From Pseudomonadota bacterium (GTDB lineage Bacteria > Myxococcota_A > Polyangia > GCA-2747355): a stretch of DNA of 64,000 nt. A program made the translations under genes and the position numbers. The first letter of the stretch is position 1. The number at the start of each line of letters is the position of its first letter. Below, in pieces: positions 50,754-60,581 of the stretch. The notes below the pieces were generated by a model, which searched no databases, was not told the origin of the DNA, and worked only from the letters and a program-made list of their open reading frames with translations. The stretch covers positions 124,001-188,000 of the forward strand of contig JADJTL010000004.1 of NCBI GenBank assembly GCA_016711215.1, written 5' to 3'.

Positions 50754-50845
50754 GCCGTGCCGTCGGCGGGCGCTTCGCGACCCGCGCGCAAGGGATCGAT
50801 CGAGGCGATGGGCACGCGCGGCGACGGAGCAGGGAGAGGGCGACC

Positions 50846-53614
50846 ATGAGGCGGATGCGTCGAGGTTCGGGGGCGTTGGCCGCGCTGGGGCTCCTGCTGG
50901 CCAGCGCATGCTCAGATAACGTGTCGCCGGTCGACGCGACGGTGCGCCACGATGCTGGCGTCGACGCAGCGCGCACCTGCGCGCTCGCGATCACGCACAT
51001 CAATGGAGCCGCCGCCGCGTCGGTGGCGGTGATCGGGCCCGAGGACGATCGGGATCCGGCTCGGAGCGGCATCCAGCTCGACCTCGACCTGCAGGTCATC
51101 GGTAGCGCCATGCCGCGGCAGGCGCGCCTAGCCGTCACTGAGCTCACCCCCGAGCTCGTCGGCGACGTCGTGGGCGGGGGCGTGGCCTGGCGTGGCGTGA
51201 CGGTGTCCAGCACGCTGACTCAGGTCCTGCTGGTCGCGCGCGCGGATGGCTGCAGCCCCGACCAACGCACGATCAGCGTCCAGCCGCTCGCCGAGTGCGT
51301 CTTCGAGAGCCCCGTCGACGGCGCCAGGCTCGGCCCGGAGGACGATCGCGATCCGGCGGCGGAGCGCTACGCGATCGATGTCGTCGTGCGCACGACCCAT
51401 GCGCTCGGCGGTCGCGTCGTCTTCCGCGTGGATGGCTTCGCTCAGCCCGAGCAAGGCGTGGGCGACGACGGTCGTGCGCGCATCGCGGGCCTGGTGGTCC
51501 CGACCTCGCAGTCCGTGCAGCTCGCCGCCGATCTCACGGTGGCCGGCGTGAAGCGCACCTGTCGCGCGGGGATCGCGGTGATCACGGATGCGCCGAGCTG
51601 CGCGATCCGGCTGACCCCGGCCCCCGTGACGACGCTCGCAAACGGCGATGGTCTGGGGCTGGCGCAGGACGCCGACACCGAGGCGGCCGGCGTGCAGACG
51701 ACGGTGCTGGTGCAGACGGAGGCGCGCGCCGATCGCGTCGACTTGTTGGTCGATGGCGCGCTGCGGGCGGTGGCCTTTCCCGCGGCTGGCGTGGCGACCT
51801 TCGCGCGCGAGACGTTGCTGGACGGCGGGGCGCGCAGCCTGCAGGCGATCTGCACCGACACTGACACCAAGAGCAGCGGCAGCAGCCTGGAGGTGACCGT
51901 CGAGGTCGACGGCGTGGCGCCGGGCCCGGTGGAGGGGTTCCAATGCAGCCCGCTCCGCACGCGCGCCGGTGATCTGCGCTGCGGCTGGACCGCGGCAGCG
52001 AGCGGGGTCGCCCGCTACGAAGTGCGCTTTCGCGCCGACGGCGCGCTGAGTGGCGGCGAGTGGGCTTCCGGCACCGCGCGTCCCGCGGCAGGGGTGGCCT
52101 GGCCGTCTGCACAGGCCGACCTCCTCGGTCTGCCGCTCGGGCAGGTCTACAGCCTCGGCGTGCGCGCACGCGATGGCGTCGGCAACCAGTCGCCCACCGC
52201 GCTCGCACTGCCGCAGACGCTCGACTACCGCCAGCAGGTGCTCGATCCGGTCGCTGGTGGCCCCGTCCTCTCCGGGGCGCTCGCAGCGGGCGACTTCGAT
52301 TGCGACGGCTTGACCGACCTGGCCGTCGGCGACCCCGCCTTCAACGGCGGTCGCGGCCTCGTCGGAATCTTTCTCGGCACCGGCAACGGCTACACACGGG
52401 CGCCGGTGAAGACGCTGACCGGCACCGTCGTCGGTGGCGGCTTCGGCGCGCGGCTGGTCGCGCTGACCAACTTCGACGGCGATGCGGGGCACTGCGCCGA
52501 CCTCGCCGTGCAGGCGTCCTTCGCGGATTCCCCGCTGAGCAAGGTCTACATTTTCCTCGGCCGCTCTCCCTTCGCCGATCGCGTCGATATCGGAAGGTCC
52601 GGCGACGCGCGGCCGGGCGCTGAGCTCGTGCTGCAGCTCGGTGCCGGCGCTGGGGCCGATGAACGCGTGGTGGCGCTGGCGGACGCGGGCTCGTTCACGG
52701 GCAGCGGCCTCAGCGATCTGGCGCTCACGCATCAGGACCTCGCCGCGTCCGCTGACGCGGCGGCGATCTGGGTCGTGCGCGGCGACGCTGCGTTGCGGCC
52801 GCTGGCGGCCGGGCTGCCGCCGAGCGCGCGCACCTTGCCCGACGCGGCCAGTGTGCGGATCACGGGGGGGCATGCCAGCGAGGGCTTTGGTCTCGGCCTG
52901 AGCGGCGGCGTGTCGCTCGATCAGGACGCGTACACCGAGCTGCTGGTTGGCGCGGCGGGCGCGCCGGGCGGTGGTCGCGTCTTCGTCATCCGCGGCGCGG
53001 TGGCCCCGCAGGCTCCCGCCCAGGCCTTCGAGCTCGACGACCCCCGGGTCGGATCCATCGCTGGCCGCGCGCCAGGCGGGCGGTTTGGCCAGCAGGTCGC
53101 GGTCGTCGGTGATCTCGACGGCGACGGGCTGGTGGAGTTCGCGGCCTCCGATCCGACCCTTGCGGGCGATAGTGGGGCCGTCTACGTCTTCAACCTGGCC
53201 GCGGACGTCGTCCCCGAGAGTGTCGCGGCGGCCCGGCTGGTCTGGGGCAATGATGCGGCCGGAGCGGCCGGCGATCGCTTCGGTGTGGCGCTGGCGCGCG
53301 TCGGGACGCTCGGCGCTGCCGGCGGCGATCTCGATGGCGATGGCCTCGCCGATCTGGTGGCCACCGTGGAGTCCTCCGGGGCGAACCTACCGGGGGTCGC
53401 GTATCGCCTGGCCGGGCGGCGCGACTGGCCGCAGCCGGCGAGCCTGGTCGTCTCGGGGGCCGACTACGTCTTTCGCGGTCCCGCGACGGGGTCGGTGCTC
53501 TTCGGCAGCCGGGCCCTCTGGCTCGCCGACGTCAACGGCGACCAGTTCAACGAGATCGTGATTGCCGATCCGCAGGCCAACCAGGGCAGCGGCCGGTTGG
53601 TCCTCTTCTACTGA
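50846..53614 (+). CDS. FG-GAP repeat lipoprotein
   Basis: Exported lipoprotein, 922 residues. The signal peptide ends in lipobox LLASAC (Cys about 23). The N-terminal half has two duplicated beta domains (each with GPEDDRDPA before a beta sandwich) and further Ig-like parts, then a fibronectin type III-like domain (about 350-440). The C-terminal half has FG-GAP/integrin alpha-type calcium-binding repeats: DFDCDGLTDLAVGDPAFNGG, GDLDGDGLVEFAASDPT, GGDLDGDGLADLVATVESS, ADVNGDQFNEIVIADP. Likely a surface adhesion or ligand-binding protein. It precedes the thioredoxin/TPR gene by 17 bases. Confidence 0.85.
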   Translation: MRRMRRGSGALAALGLLLASACSDNVSPVDATVRHDAGVDAARTCALAITHINGAAAASVAVIGPEDDRDPARSGIQLDLDLQVIGSAMPRQARLAVTELTPELVGDVVGGGVAWRGVTVSSTLTQVLLVARADGCSPDQRTISVQPLAECVFESPVDGARLGPEDDRDPAAERYAIDVVVRTTHALGGRVVFRVDGFAQPEQGVGDDGRARIAGLVVPTSQSVQLAADLTVAGVKRTCRAGIAVITDAPSCAIRLTPAPVTTLANGDGLGLAQDADTEAAGVQTTVLVQTEARADRVDLLVDGALRAVAFPAAGVATFARETLLDGGARSLQAICTDTDTKSSGSSLEVTVEVDGVAPGPVEGFQCSPLRTRAGDLRCGWTAAASGVARYEVRFRADGALSGGEWASGTARPAAGVAWPSAQADLLGLPLGQVYSLGVRARDGVGNQSPTALALPQTLDYRQQVLDPVAGGPVLSGALAAGDFDCDGLTDLAVGDPAFNGGRGLVGIFLGTGNGYTRAPVKTLTGTVVGGGFGARLVALTNFDGDAGHCADLAVQASFADSPLSKVYIFLGRSPFADRVDIGRSGDARPGAELVLQLGAGAGADERVVALADAGSFTGSGLSDLALTHQDLAASADAAAIWVVRGDAALRPLAAGLPPSARTLPDAASVRITGGHASEGFGLGLSGGVSLDQDAYTELLVGAAGAPGGGRVFVIRGAVAPQAPAQAFELDDPRVGSIAGRAPGGRFGQQVAVVGDLDGDGLVEFAASDPTLAGDSGAVYVFNLAADVVPESVAAARLVWGNDAAGAAGDRFGVALARVGTLGAAGGDLDGDGLADLVATVESSGANLPGVAYRLAGRRDWPQPASLVVSGADYVFRGPATGSVLFGSRALWLADVNGDQFNEIVIADPQANQGSGRLVLFY

Positions 53615-53631
53615 TTCTGCTGAGCGAAGCG

Positions 53632-54711
53632 ATGCGAGGCTCACGCCGGGTGGGGCGCGCCGTCGGGGTCACCGCGGCGCTGCTGCTGGTGGCGGCGGGG
53701 TCGTTGTCCTGTTCTCGGGCCGACGGGGCGCCGGTCGATGGGGTCGCGTCGCAGTGGCCCGACGACGAGCCCCTGACCAAGGTCCTCGAGGCCACACGCC
53801 TGCGCGGCGGTCGTTTGCTGGTCCTCCTCGTCGAGGACGAGTGGCAGCGCTGCGCCACCCTGGCGCGGTGGCGCCGTGCTGGTGCGCGCCTGGCGACGAC
53901 GGTCGGGCGCTTTGACCGCTTGCTCTATCGCGCTGACAGCCGCGAGGGGGCCCACGTCGCCGAGCGCTTCCACGTCGTCTCGCGCCCCACTGTGTTGATC
54001 CTCGACGGTGCTGCGCAGGAGCTCGGTCGCGTGGGGCCGCCCTTGGCCGCGGCCACGCTCCTGCTGGAGCTCGAGGGTGTCGAGGACGGGACGAGCGCCG
54101 AGCACGCGCTCGAGGGCCAGCTCAGCGCCACGCCCGGGGATCTTTCGTTGCAGCTACGGGCGGCGGCGCTGTGGGCGCAGCGTGGGGCGTTCACCCGCGC
54201 CACGCCGCTGCTCGAGGTCGCGCTCGCGGCCGACCCGGACGATGCGCAGGGTTGGGCCAGCCAGGCGCTGCTGCTTCGCGGCGATCTGCTGTTGCTGCGC
54301 GGCCTCCATGATGCTACGGGGGCCCTGCGCTGGTTGTCGGAGCTGCGGCGGCGCTTCCCTCGGGCTGCGGCGGCGCACCGGGCGGGCTATCCGCTGGCGC
54401 GAGCGCTGCACCGGCTCGGTCGCCGGCAGGAGGCGCGGGCGTTGCTCGACGGTTGGGCCAAGAGCGCTGTCGAGCACCATCAGGCCGCGCGGCTGGTCCT
54501 CGACGAGCCGGGCTGCCCCGCGCCGTGGGCCCTGCGCCACGCCCGTCGGGCGTTGGCGCTGGACGCCCAGCAGGCCCGCTATTGGGCCCGCTTGGCCGCC
54601 GTGCAGCGCCTGGCGAGGGATGCGGCGGGCGCCAGGGCGAGCGAGGCGCGCGCCTTCGCGCTCTCGGGATGTGGCGCGCAGGTCCGCGGGTCGCTACAGC
54701 CCGGGCATTAG
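53632..54711 (+). CDS. Exported thioredoxin-like protein with TPR-type repeats
   Basis: 359 residues. A signal sequence (about 1-27) ends in a lipobox-like GSLSC. Residues 45-150 have a thioredoxin-like order (LLVLLVEDEWQRCATLARWR, VSRPTVLILDGAAQELG), with a single Cys at the active site and no C-x-x-C. The remaining part has helical repeats (DLSLQLRAAALWAQRGAFTR, ALRWLSELRRRFPRAAAAHR) of TPR character. Redox activity is doubtful; a scaffolding role in the envelope is likelier. Confidence 0.7.
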   Translation: MRGSRRVGRAVGVTAALLLVAAGSLSCSRADGAPVDGVASQWPDDEPLTKVLEATRLRGGRLLVLLVEDEWQRCATLARWRRAGARLATTVGRFDRLLYRADSREGAHVAERFHVVSRPTVLILDGAAQELGRVGPPLAAATLLLELEGVEDGTSAEHALEGQLSATPGDLSLQLRAAALWAQRGAFTRATPLLEVALAADPDDAQGWASQALLLRGDLLLLRGLHDATGALRWLSELRRRFPRAAAAHRAGYPLARALHRLGRRQEARALLDGWAKSAVEHHQAARLVLDEPGCPAPWALRHARRALALDAQQARYWARLAAVQRLARDAAGARASEARAFALSGCGAQVRGSLQPGH

Positions 54712-54758
54712 CTGGAGAGGGCAGGCATGCGGGTGGACTGCGGGCAGGGGTGCGGCTG

Positions 54759-55397
54759 ATGGAAGCGCAGCTGTTGGAACTGATCCACCAGAGCCCCGCC
54801 TGGGCCTATCTGGGCGTCTTCTTCGTGCTCTTGGCCTGCGGTCTGGGCCTGCCGATGCCCGAGGACATCACCCTCGTCGCCGGCGGGTACACCGTCTACC
54901 TCGCCGAGCGCAACGGGCTCACGCAGCCGATGCTGCTGCCGATGATCGCCGTCGGCCTGGTCGGTGTGCTTACCGGCGACATGATCCTCTTCGGGGTCGG
55001 CCGCTGGTTGGGGCCGCGCGCCGCGCGCATCTGGCCGCTGCGCTGGCTCGTGCCGCCGCGGCGGATGGAGCGCGTCTACCGCTTCTTCGCGCGCTACGGT
55101 ACCTGGACCGCGTTCATCGCGCGCTTCGCCCCCGGCCTGCGTTCGCCGACCTTTCTCCTGGCTGGAACCGCGAAGATGTCCTTTCGGCGTTTTGCGCTGG
55201 CTGACGGCGCGGCGGCGCTGATCAGCGCGCCGCTGTGGGTCTGGCTCGCGTATCACTTCGGCGCCGAAATCGACCAGGTCAAGCTGTGGTTGGCACGCAG
55301 CCGCTATGCGCTCTTTGCCGTGGCGGCCGGGCTCTTGGTGCTCTTGGCGGTGCAGCTCGTTCGCGGTCGGCTCGAGGCCCGCCAGCGCGACCGCTGA
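54759..55397 (+). CDS. DedA-family membrane protein
   Basis: Inner-membrane protein of the DedA / SNARE-associated family, 212 residues, thought to act as a lipid flippase or in membrane homeostasis. Seen: GLGLPMPEDITLVAGGYTVY, the conserved GDMILFGVGRWLG, FIARFAPGLRSPTFLLAGTA carrying the family R-x3-PG-x-R motif, and a final helix (LFAVAAGLLVLLAVQLVRGR). The start is ATG 54759; an upstream in-frame start would add about 15 residues. It lies 47 bases after the TPR gene. Confidence 0.9.
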   Translation: MEAQLLELIHQSPAWAYLGVFFVLLACGLGLPMPEDITLVAGGYTVYLAERNGLTQPMLLPMIAVGLVGVLTGDMILFGVGRWLGPRAARIWPLRWLVPPRRMERVYRFFARYGTWTAFIARFAPGLRSPTFLLAGTAKMSFRRFALADGAAALISAPLWVWLAYHFGAEIDQVKLWLARSRYALFAVAAGLLVLLAVQLVRGRLEARQRDR

Positions 55398-55528
55398 GCC
55401 ACGAGGCGCCTGCGCGCCGCCCTCGCGCGCGCTGTCCTGGAAATTGGGTCGGTGCTCGAGCCGAGTGCTAGCATCCCAGCATCCGTGGCGACGGGAGGGC
55501 CCGTCACTCGCCCTCGCCGGAGCTGCCG

Positions 55529-55996
55529 ATGCCAACAGCCGCAACGCAACCCGCCCTTTGCAAGCGCCCGATGGCGGTGGTGCGCCAGGTCAGCCTCTTC
55601 GCGCGTGAGGTGATCGAGCGCCTCAGCACGACGGGCACCGAGCTGCTGCTCGCCGATCTCTCGCGCCTAAGCGAGGGCCAGCGTGTCGACGGGCGCTACT
55701 TTGGCAGCACGATGCTGACACTCGATCTGCGCCGCCTGGAAGGGCGCATGCGTGATAGTGGGGATGTGGGCACGGCGCTGCGCTTGGCGCGGCAATGGGC
55801 GACCAGCGAGCTGGTGATCGGGCGCCTGAGGACGCTGGCCTTGGCCGAGGCGGAGCGCATCGCCGGCCAGCCGCTGCAGGCCGATGGCATCGACGTGCGC
55901 GTGCGAGCGGAGGGCAGCTGGCTCTTCGTTGACATCGACCTCGAAGCCGAGGCAGACGAGGATGCTCAGCGCGTGGCCGACTGCGCGCATGGCTGA
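55529..55996 (+). CDS. Hypothetical cytoplasmic protein
   Basis: 155 residues, unknown family. It is mainly helical in the middle (RQVSLFAREVIERLSTTGTE, ARQWATSELVIGRLRTLALA) with a beta-rich C-terminal third (DGIDVRVRAEGSWLFVDIDL). No signal or membrane segment. A TAGCAT box at 55469-55474 is a possible -10. It lies 36 bases ahead of the MerR-TPR gene in the same direction. Confidence 0.6.
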   Translation: MPTAATQPALCKRPMAVVRQVSLFAREVIERLSTTGTELLLADLSRLSEGQRVDGRYFGSTMLTLDLRRLEGRMRDSGDVGTALRLARQWATSELVIGRLRTLALAEAERIAGQPLQADGIDVRVRAEGSWLFVDIDLEAEADEDAQRVADCAHG

Positions 55997-56031
55997 CGGC
56001 GCCGCGTTGGAGTGAGCGATTCGGTGAAGCG

Positions 56032-57144
<1,113 letters not shown>

Positions 57145-57183
57145 AACCTCGCCGAGGCGCCGCGCCGGTCCTTGGGCGCGTGT

Positions 57184-59151
57184 CTAACCCAGGACCTCCT
57201 CTGGCAGCTCACCGGCAAAGAACTGGCGCTCCATCTCCTCGACCAGCTCGCCGAAGCGCGTGCGCTCCGCGGCGGCTGGGAAGCTGAGGCTGATTCCCAT
57301 CCCGCGATCCGGCCCCTCCTCGATCAGCCGGCAGACGCGCCCCAGCAGGTAGACGGGTGGCTGCTTGGTCGGCGGGGCAAGCACGAGATCGATCGGCGTG
57401 CCCACCGGCAGCAGCTCATGGGAGCGAATGAAGACGCCCTCCTCGTTGAGGTCGCGGGTGAAGTTGACCCGTCGGCCGGTGCGCCCGCTGTAGGTCACGC
57501 GCAGGCGCAGCGGCAGCCGTCGGAGCTGGCGCTGGTCGGACGCTGTGCCGCTAACCCAACGGTTGAGGTAGCTGACCTTGGCGCGTTGCGTCGGATGGAG
57601 CTGGATCCCGACGCCCGCGCGCGCGCGCGCATCGTTGCGCCCCGTCCGCCGCCAGGTGGCCACGCCATCGAGGAAGCAGCGTGGGCCGCCGATGAAGGTC
57701 ACCTCCAGCCGCACCGGCGTGCCCACCTGGGGCGGGACGCCGACCGGACAGAAGATGCCGCCGCCGGCGAGATTGGCATCGTAGTAGCGCGCCCAATCCT
57801 CGCGCGCGGGAATGCGCAGGCGCAGGCGCACGACCTCGCCGCCGCGCCGAGGGAGCTCCGGATCGGGGTCGGAGCTCCGTTCCGGTGGCGAGCTCTGGAG
57901 CTCGTGGAGCAAGGCCGAGCTGACGGGGCGCGCGCTGCTGCTGCGACGTGCTCGGGGCAAGGAGTGGCCCGCCGCCCCCAGCCCGCGACCCATCGACGGG
58001 GGTGCCAGCGCTTGCGACACGGCCGGCCCGTACTCGCCGCTCGGCGACGGCGTCGGCGTGGCACCGACGACGGATCCCCGTGTCGGCTCTCGCTGTGGCG
58101 CAGACGTGGGGGTGTGCGGCTGCGGCGGCGCCCGGTCGAAGGGGCCACCGAGGTCGCCCTCGAGCTCGAGGTCGGTGAAGGCGGGCAAGGTGCCGGTCGG
58201 ACCATGCCGAGCCCGCTCGAAGGACCCGCTGCTGGGCCGCGCGGTCCGGGCGCCCGCCGCCTTCGCCGCGGCCAGGGAGTCGTGCTCGGCGGTCGTCCGC
58301 GCTACAGGCACGGCCGCCAGCGCGCGCGCCATCTCGCTGACGTGGGCGAAGCGGTCGTCGGGGTCCTTCTCCAGCGCGCGCAGAATCAACGCCGCGAGCT
58401 CGTCGGGCAGGCTGGGCTCGAGCTCCTGCGGCGGCGTGGGCGGCAGCTGGACGTGCGCCAACATGATGTCGAAGGCGCTCTCGGCGAAGAAGGGGACCAT
58501 GCCGGTCGCGAGCTGATAGAGCGTGACGCCGAGCGAATAGACGTCCGCGCGCCGATCGACGGTGCGCAGCGCCTTGCACTGCTCGGGCGACATGAACAGG
58601 AGGGTGCCCAGCATCGCCCCGGGCGCCGTCATCGTGTCACCCTCGGCGACGACCTTGGCGATGCCGAAATCGACCACCTTGGGCAGCTCGCGATTGCCCA
58701 TTTGCGCGATCAGAATGTTCGAGGGCTTGAGGTCGCGATGCACGATGTCGTGTTGGTGCGCGTAGTCGACCGCGTCGAGCACGGGGAGCATCAGCGCCTT
58801 GATGCGCTCGACCGACATCGGCCCGCCGAGCTCGTACATCACCTGGTCGAGTCCCGGTCCCTCGACGTACTCCATCGCGATGGCATGCAGCTCGCCCTCG
58901 CGGATGAAGTCGTAGATCGTGACGATATGTGGGTGATGGAGCTGCGCCTGCACCCGGGCCTCGGCGGCGAAGCGCGCCAGTTGGGCGCTGTTGGCGAGCA
59001 GCGGGCCAGCGAGGATCTTGATCGCGAGCGGTTGGCCGAGACGGAGGTGAGTTCCGCGGTAGACGAGGGCGGTGGAGCCGGAGGCCAGCAACCGGTCGAT
59101 CCGGTAGAGGCCGCCGAGCACCTGTCCAATCAGGCCTTCGCTGGTTGTCAT
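57184..59151 (-). CDS. Serine/threonine protein kinase with two C-terminal PilZ-like domains
   Basis: 655 residues. Kinase domain about 12-285: LLASGSTALVYRGTHL, LAIKILAG, catalytic IVHRDLKPSNIL (about 134), VVDFGIAKVV, and APGAMLGTLLFMSPEQCKAL in the activation segment. A Ser/Pro/Arg-rich linker runs from 290 to 435. The tail (about 437-620) has two PilZ-like folds: the first with GEVVRLRLRIPAREDW and the second with RRLPLRLRV (RxxxR) and TRDLNEEGVFIRS (D-x-N-x-x-G, where S is usual). Binding of cyclic di-GMP to control the kinase is suggested; the Asn-for-Ser change leaves it open. No membrane helix. Confidence 0.87.
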   Translation of the reverse strand: MTTSEGLIGQVLGGLYRIDRLLASGSTALVYRGTHLRLGQPLAIKILAGPLLANSAQLARFAAEARVQAQLHHPHIVTIYDFIREGELHAIAMEYVEGPGLDQVMYELGGPMSVERIKALMLPVLDAVDYAHQHDIVHRDLKPSNILIAQMGNRELPKVVDFGIAKVVAEGDTMTAPGAMLGTLLFMSPEQCKALRTVDRRADVYSLGVTLYQLATGMVPFFAESAFDIMLAHVQLPPTPPQELEPSLPDELAALILRALEKDPDDRFAHVSEMARALAAVPVARTTAEHDSLAAAKAAGARTARPSSGSFERARHGPTGTLPAFTDLELEGDLGGPFDRAPPQPHTPTSAPQREPTRGSVVGATPTPSPSGEYGPAVSQALAPPSMGRGLGAAGHSLPRARRSSSARPVSSALLHELQSSPPERSSDPDPELPRRGGEVVRLRLRIPAREDWARYYDANLAGGGIFCPVGVPPQVGTPVRLEVTFIGGPRCFLDGVATWRRTGRNDARARAGVGIQLHPTQRAKVSYLNRWVSGTASDQRQLRRLPLRLRVTYSGRTGRRVNFTRDLNEEGVFIRSHELLPVGTPIDLVLAPPTKQPPVYLLGRVCRLIEEGPDRGMGISLSFPAAAERTRFGELVEEMERQFFAGELPEEVLG

Positions 59152-59207
59152 CGACGAGCTCCCCCCGCGGATCCCACTGGCCGCGTCGCCTCGGCTGGTA
59201 CCGTCGC

Positions 59208-59708
59208 TCAGTCGGTGAGCGCGACGACCTGCCAGAAGCGTCCCTTGCGCGAGAGCACCGCAACCGCGCCCATTCGGTTGAAGCGCGCCACGGCCAGCAG
59301 ATCCCGCCGCCCGACGCTGGCCCGCAGGCGGGCCGGCGGTGGCCCATAGCGGCCGACCATTTCAGCGTAGCTCAGGAGCTGCAGCCCGCGCAGGATCAGT
59401 GTCTCCGAGCGGGCGCGCTGGATCAAGGCGTCGAGTGCCCGCTGCAGCTCCGGGCCCGCGGCGACCCGCTGGCCGTCGAGGTTGAGCTGCTCGCCGCAGA
59501 GCGGCAGCAGATCGCTGACGCGTCCGTCCAAGAGCGCCCGAAAGAAACCCCGAGCCACCAGGGCGGCCGTCTCGTCGCCGGCGGCATCCCCAGGCGCTGC
59601 GTTAGCGACGGGGGCGGCGGCGATGGCGCCCAGCAGCGCTGCCGTGCCGATCAGGAGCAGCCCTACGCGTCGTCGCTGGTGGTGGGCGCGCGCGCTCAAC
59701 CCATCCAC
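59208..59708 (-). CDS. Small exported protein
   Basis: 166 residues, unknown family. A signal peptide (about 1-38) ends at AAPVANAAP. The mature part, VARGFFRALLDGRVSDLLPL, is followed by LILRGLQLLSYAEMVGRYGP and a final beta hairpin (RNRMGAVAVLSRKGRFWQVV). The pattern loosely resembles NTF2-like SnoaL folds. It overlaps the grpE gene by 13 bases. Confidence 0.55.
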   Translation of the reverse strand: MDGLSARAHHQRRRVGLLLIGTAALLGAIAAAPVANAAPGDAAGDETAALVARGFFRALLDGRVSDLLPLCGEQLNLDGQRVAAGPELQRALDALIQRARSETLILRGLQLLSYAEMVGRYGPPPARLRASVGRRDLLAVARFNRMGAVAVLSRKGRFWQVVALTD

Positions 59709-60346
59709 TTGCCGACCTGGACCTTGGCTGCGCGCACGACGCGGCCGTCCAGGGTGAAGCCCGCGCTCAGCTCGGCCTCCACGCAGTTATGACGTGTTTG
59801 CTCGCGCACCGGGATCACGGCGACGGCCTCATGGACGCGCGGGTCAAAGGGCTGGTCGACCGTGTTGATGCGCTCGAGGCCGAGCAGGCCGAGGCGCTGA
59901 ACGAGCATGCTGCGCACCAGCTCGACGCCGTCGTAGATTGTCTTGACGTCGGAGTGCGTCTGGCTCGCCGCCAGTGAGCGCTCGAGTGCGTCGAGCACCT
60001 CGACCATCGGTTCGGCGATCTGGGCGCGCAGCGCCTTGGTCTGCTGCTCGGCGTCTCGCGCGAGGCGCTGCTTGGTCTGCTCGAGGTTCTCGACCACTTC
60101 CTTCTTGTAGGCGGCGATGTACTCGCGGAGCTGCGTGTCCTTCTCGTTGAGTTGTTGCCGTAGCTGCTCGACGTAGGACGGGTATTGGACGGGCTCCGTG
60201 CCCCTCGCTAGATCATCGGAGGACGCCTGCGCCGAGCAGCGACGGTCGAAGACCTTGAAGCCGGCCTCCTCATCCTCGTCCTGCGGCGCGCGGCCGCCGC
60301 CATCGCGGTTGCTGCCGCTGGTCCCCCATGGTGTGTCGGTCTGCAT
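59696..60346 (-). CDS. grpE: GrpE nucleotide exchange factor
   Basis: Co-chaperone that releases ADP from DnaK; 216 residues, normal length. A disordered acidic N-terminus leads to a long coiled coil (YVEQLRQQLNEKDTQLREYI, AEQQTKALRAQIAEPMVEVL) and a beta domain with the GrpE signature PFDPRVHEAVAVIPVR, ending in VVRAAKVQVGKWMG. The start is ATG 60346, preceded by GGGGGGAGAG. The neighbouring promoter at 60454-60481 is likely its own. No dnaK or dnaJ in the window. Confidence 0.94.
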   Translation of the reverse strand: MQTDTPWGTSGSNRDGGGRAPQDEDEEAGFKVFDRRCSAQASSDDLARGTEPVQYPSYVEQLRQQLNEKDTQLREYIAAYKKEVVENLEQTKQRLARDAEQQTKALRAQIAEPMVEVLDALERSLAASQTHSDVKTIYDGVELVRSMLVQRLGLLGLERINTVDQPFDPRVHEAVAVIPVREQTRHNCVEAELSAGFTLDGRVVRAAKVQVGKWMG

Positions 60347-60453
60347 CGCTCTCCCCCCAACGCAACGGTCCACCCGGGCGAGGCTCGCAAGAAGCGGGCT
60401 TCAGCACAGTATTTTGCCGCTGAGCCTGGCCTGCCCTGTCGCCGTGGCGCCAC

Positions 60454-60481
60454 ATTATAGGTTCGCTCGCCGCGCCGGCAA
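60454..60481 (-). promoter_or_regulatory. Promoter of grpE
   Basis: On the minus strand: -35 TTGCCG (60481-60476), a 16-base spacer, -10 TATAAT (60459-60454). The -10 is a perfect consensus; the leader is about 100 bases. No CIRCE-type inverted repeat was seen. Confidence 0.6.
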
Positions 60482-60581
60482 GGGCCCTCATCGCCCCTCG
60501 CCTCCCCAATGGGGCCTGTGATGCGCCCCGTCGGCCACCTCGTGAGTGTGTCCGCGATGCTGTACACTGCGGGCCCAGACG

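Noticed and set aside
57172..59349. Long plus-strand frame across the PilZ kinase gene
   Set aside because: Antisense to a clear kinase; no motif, no start signal, shadow-like composition.
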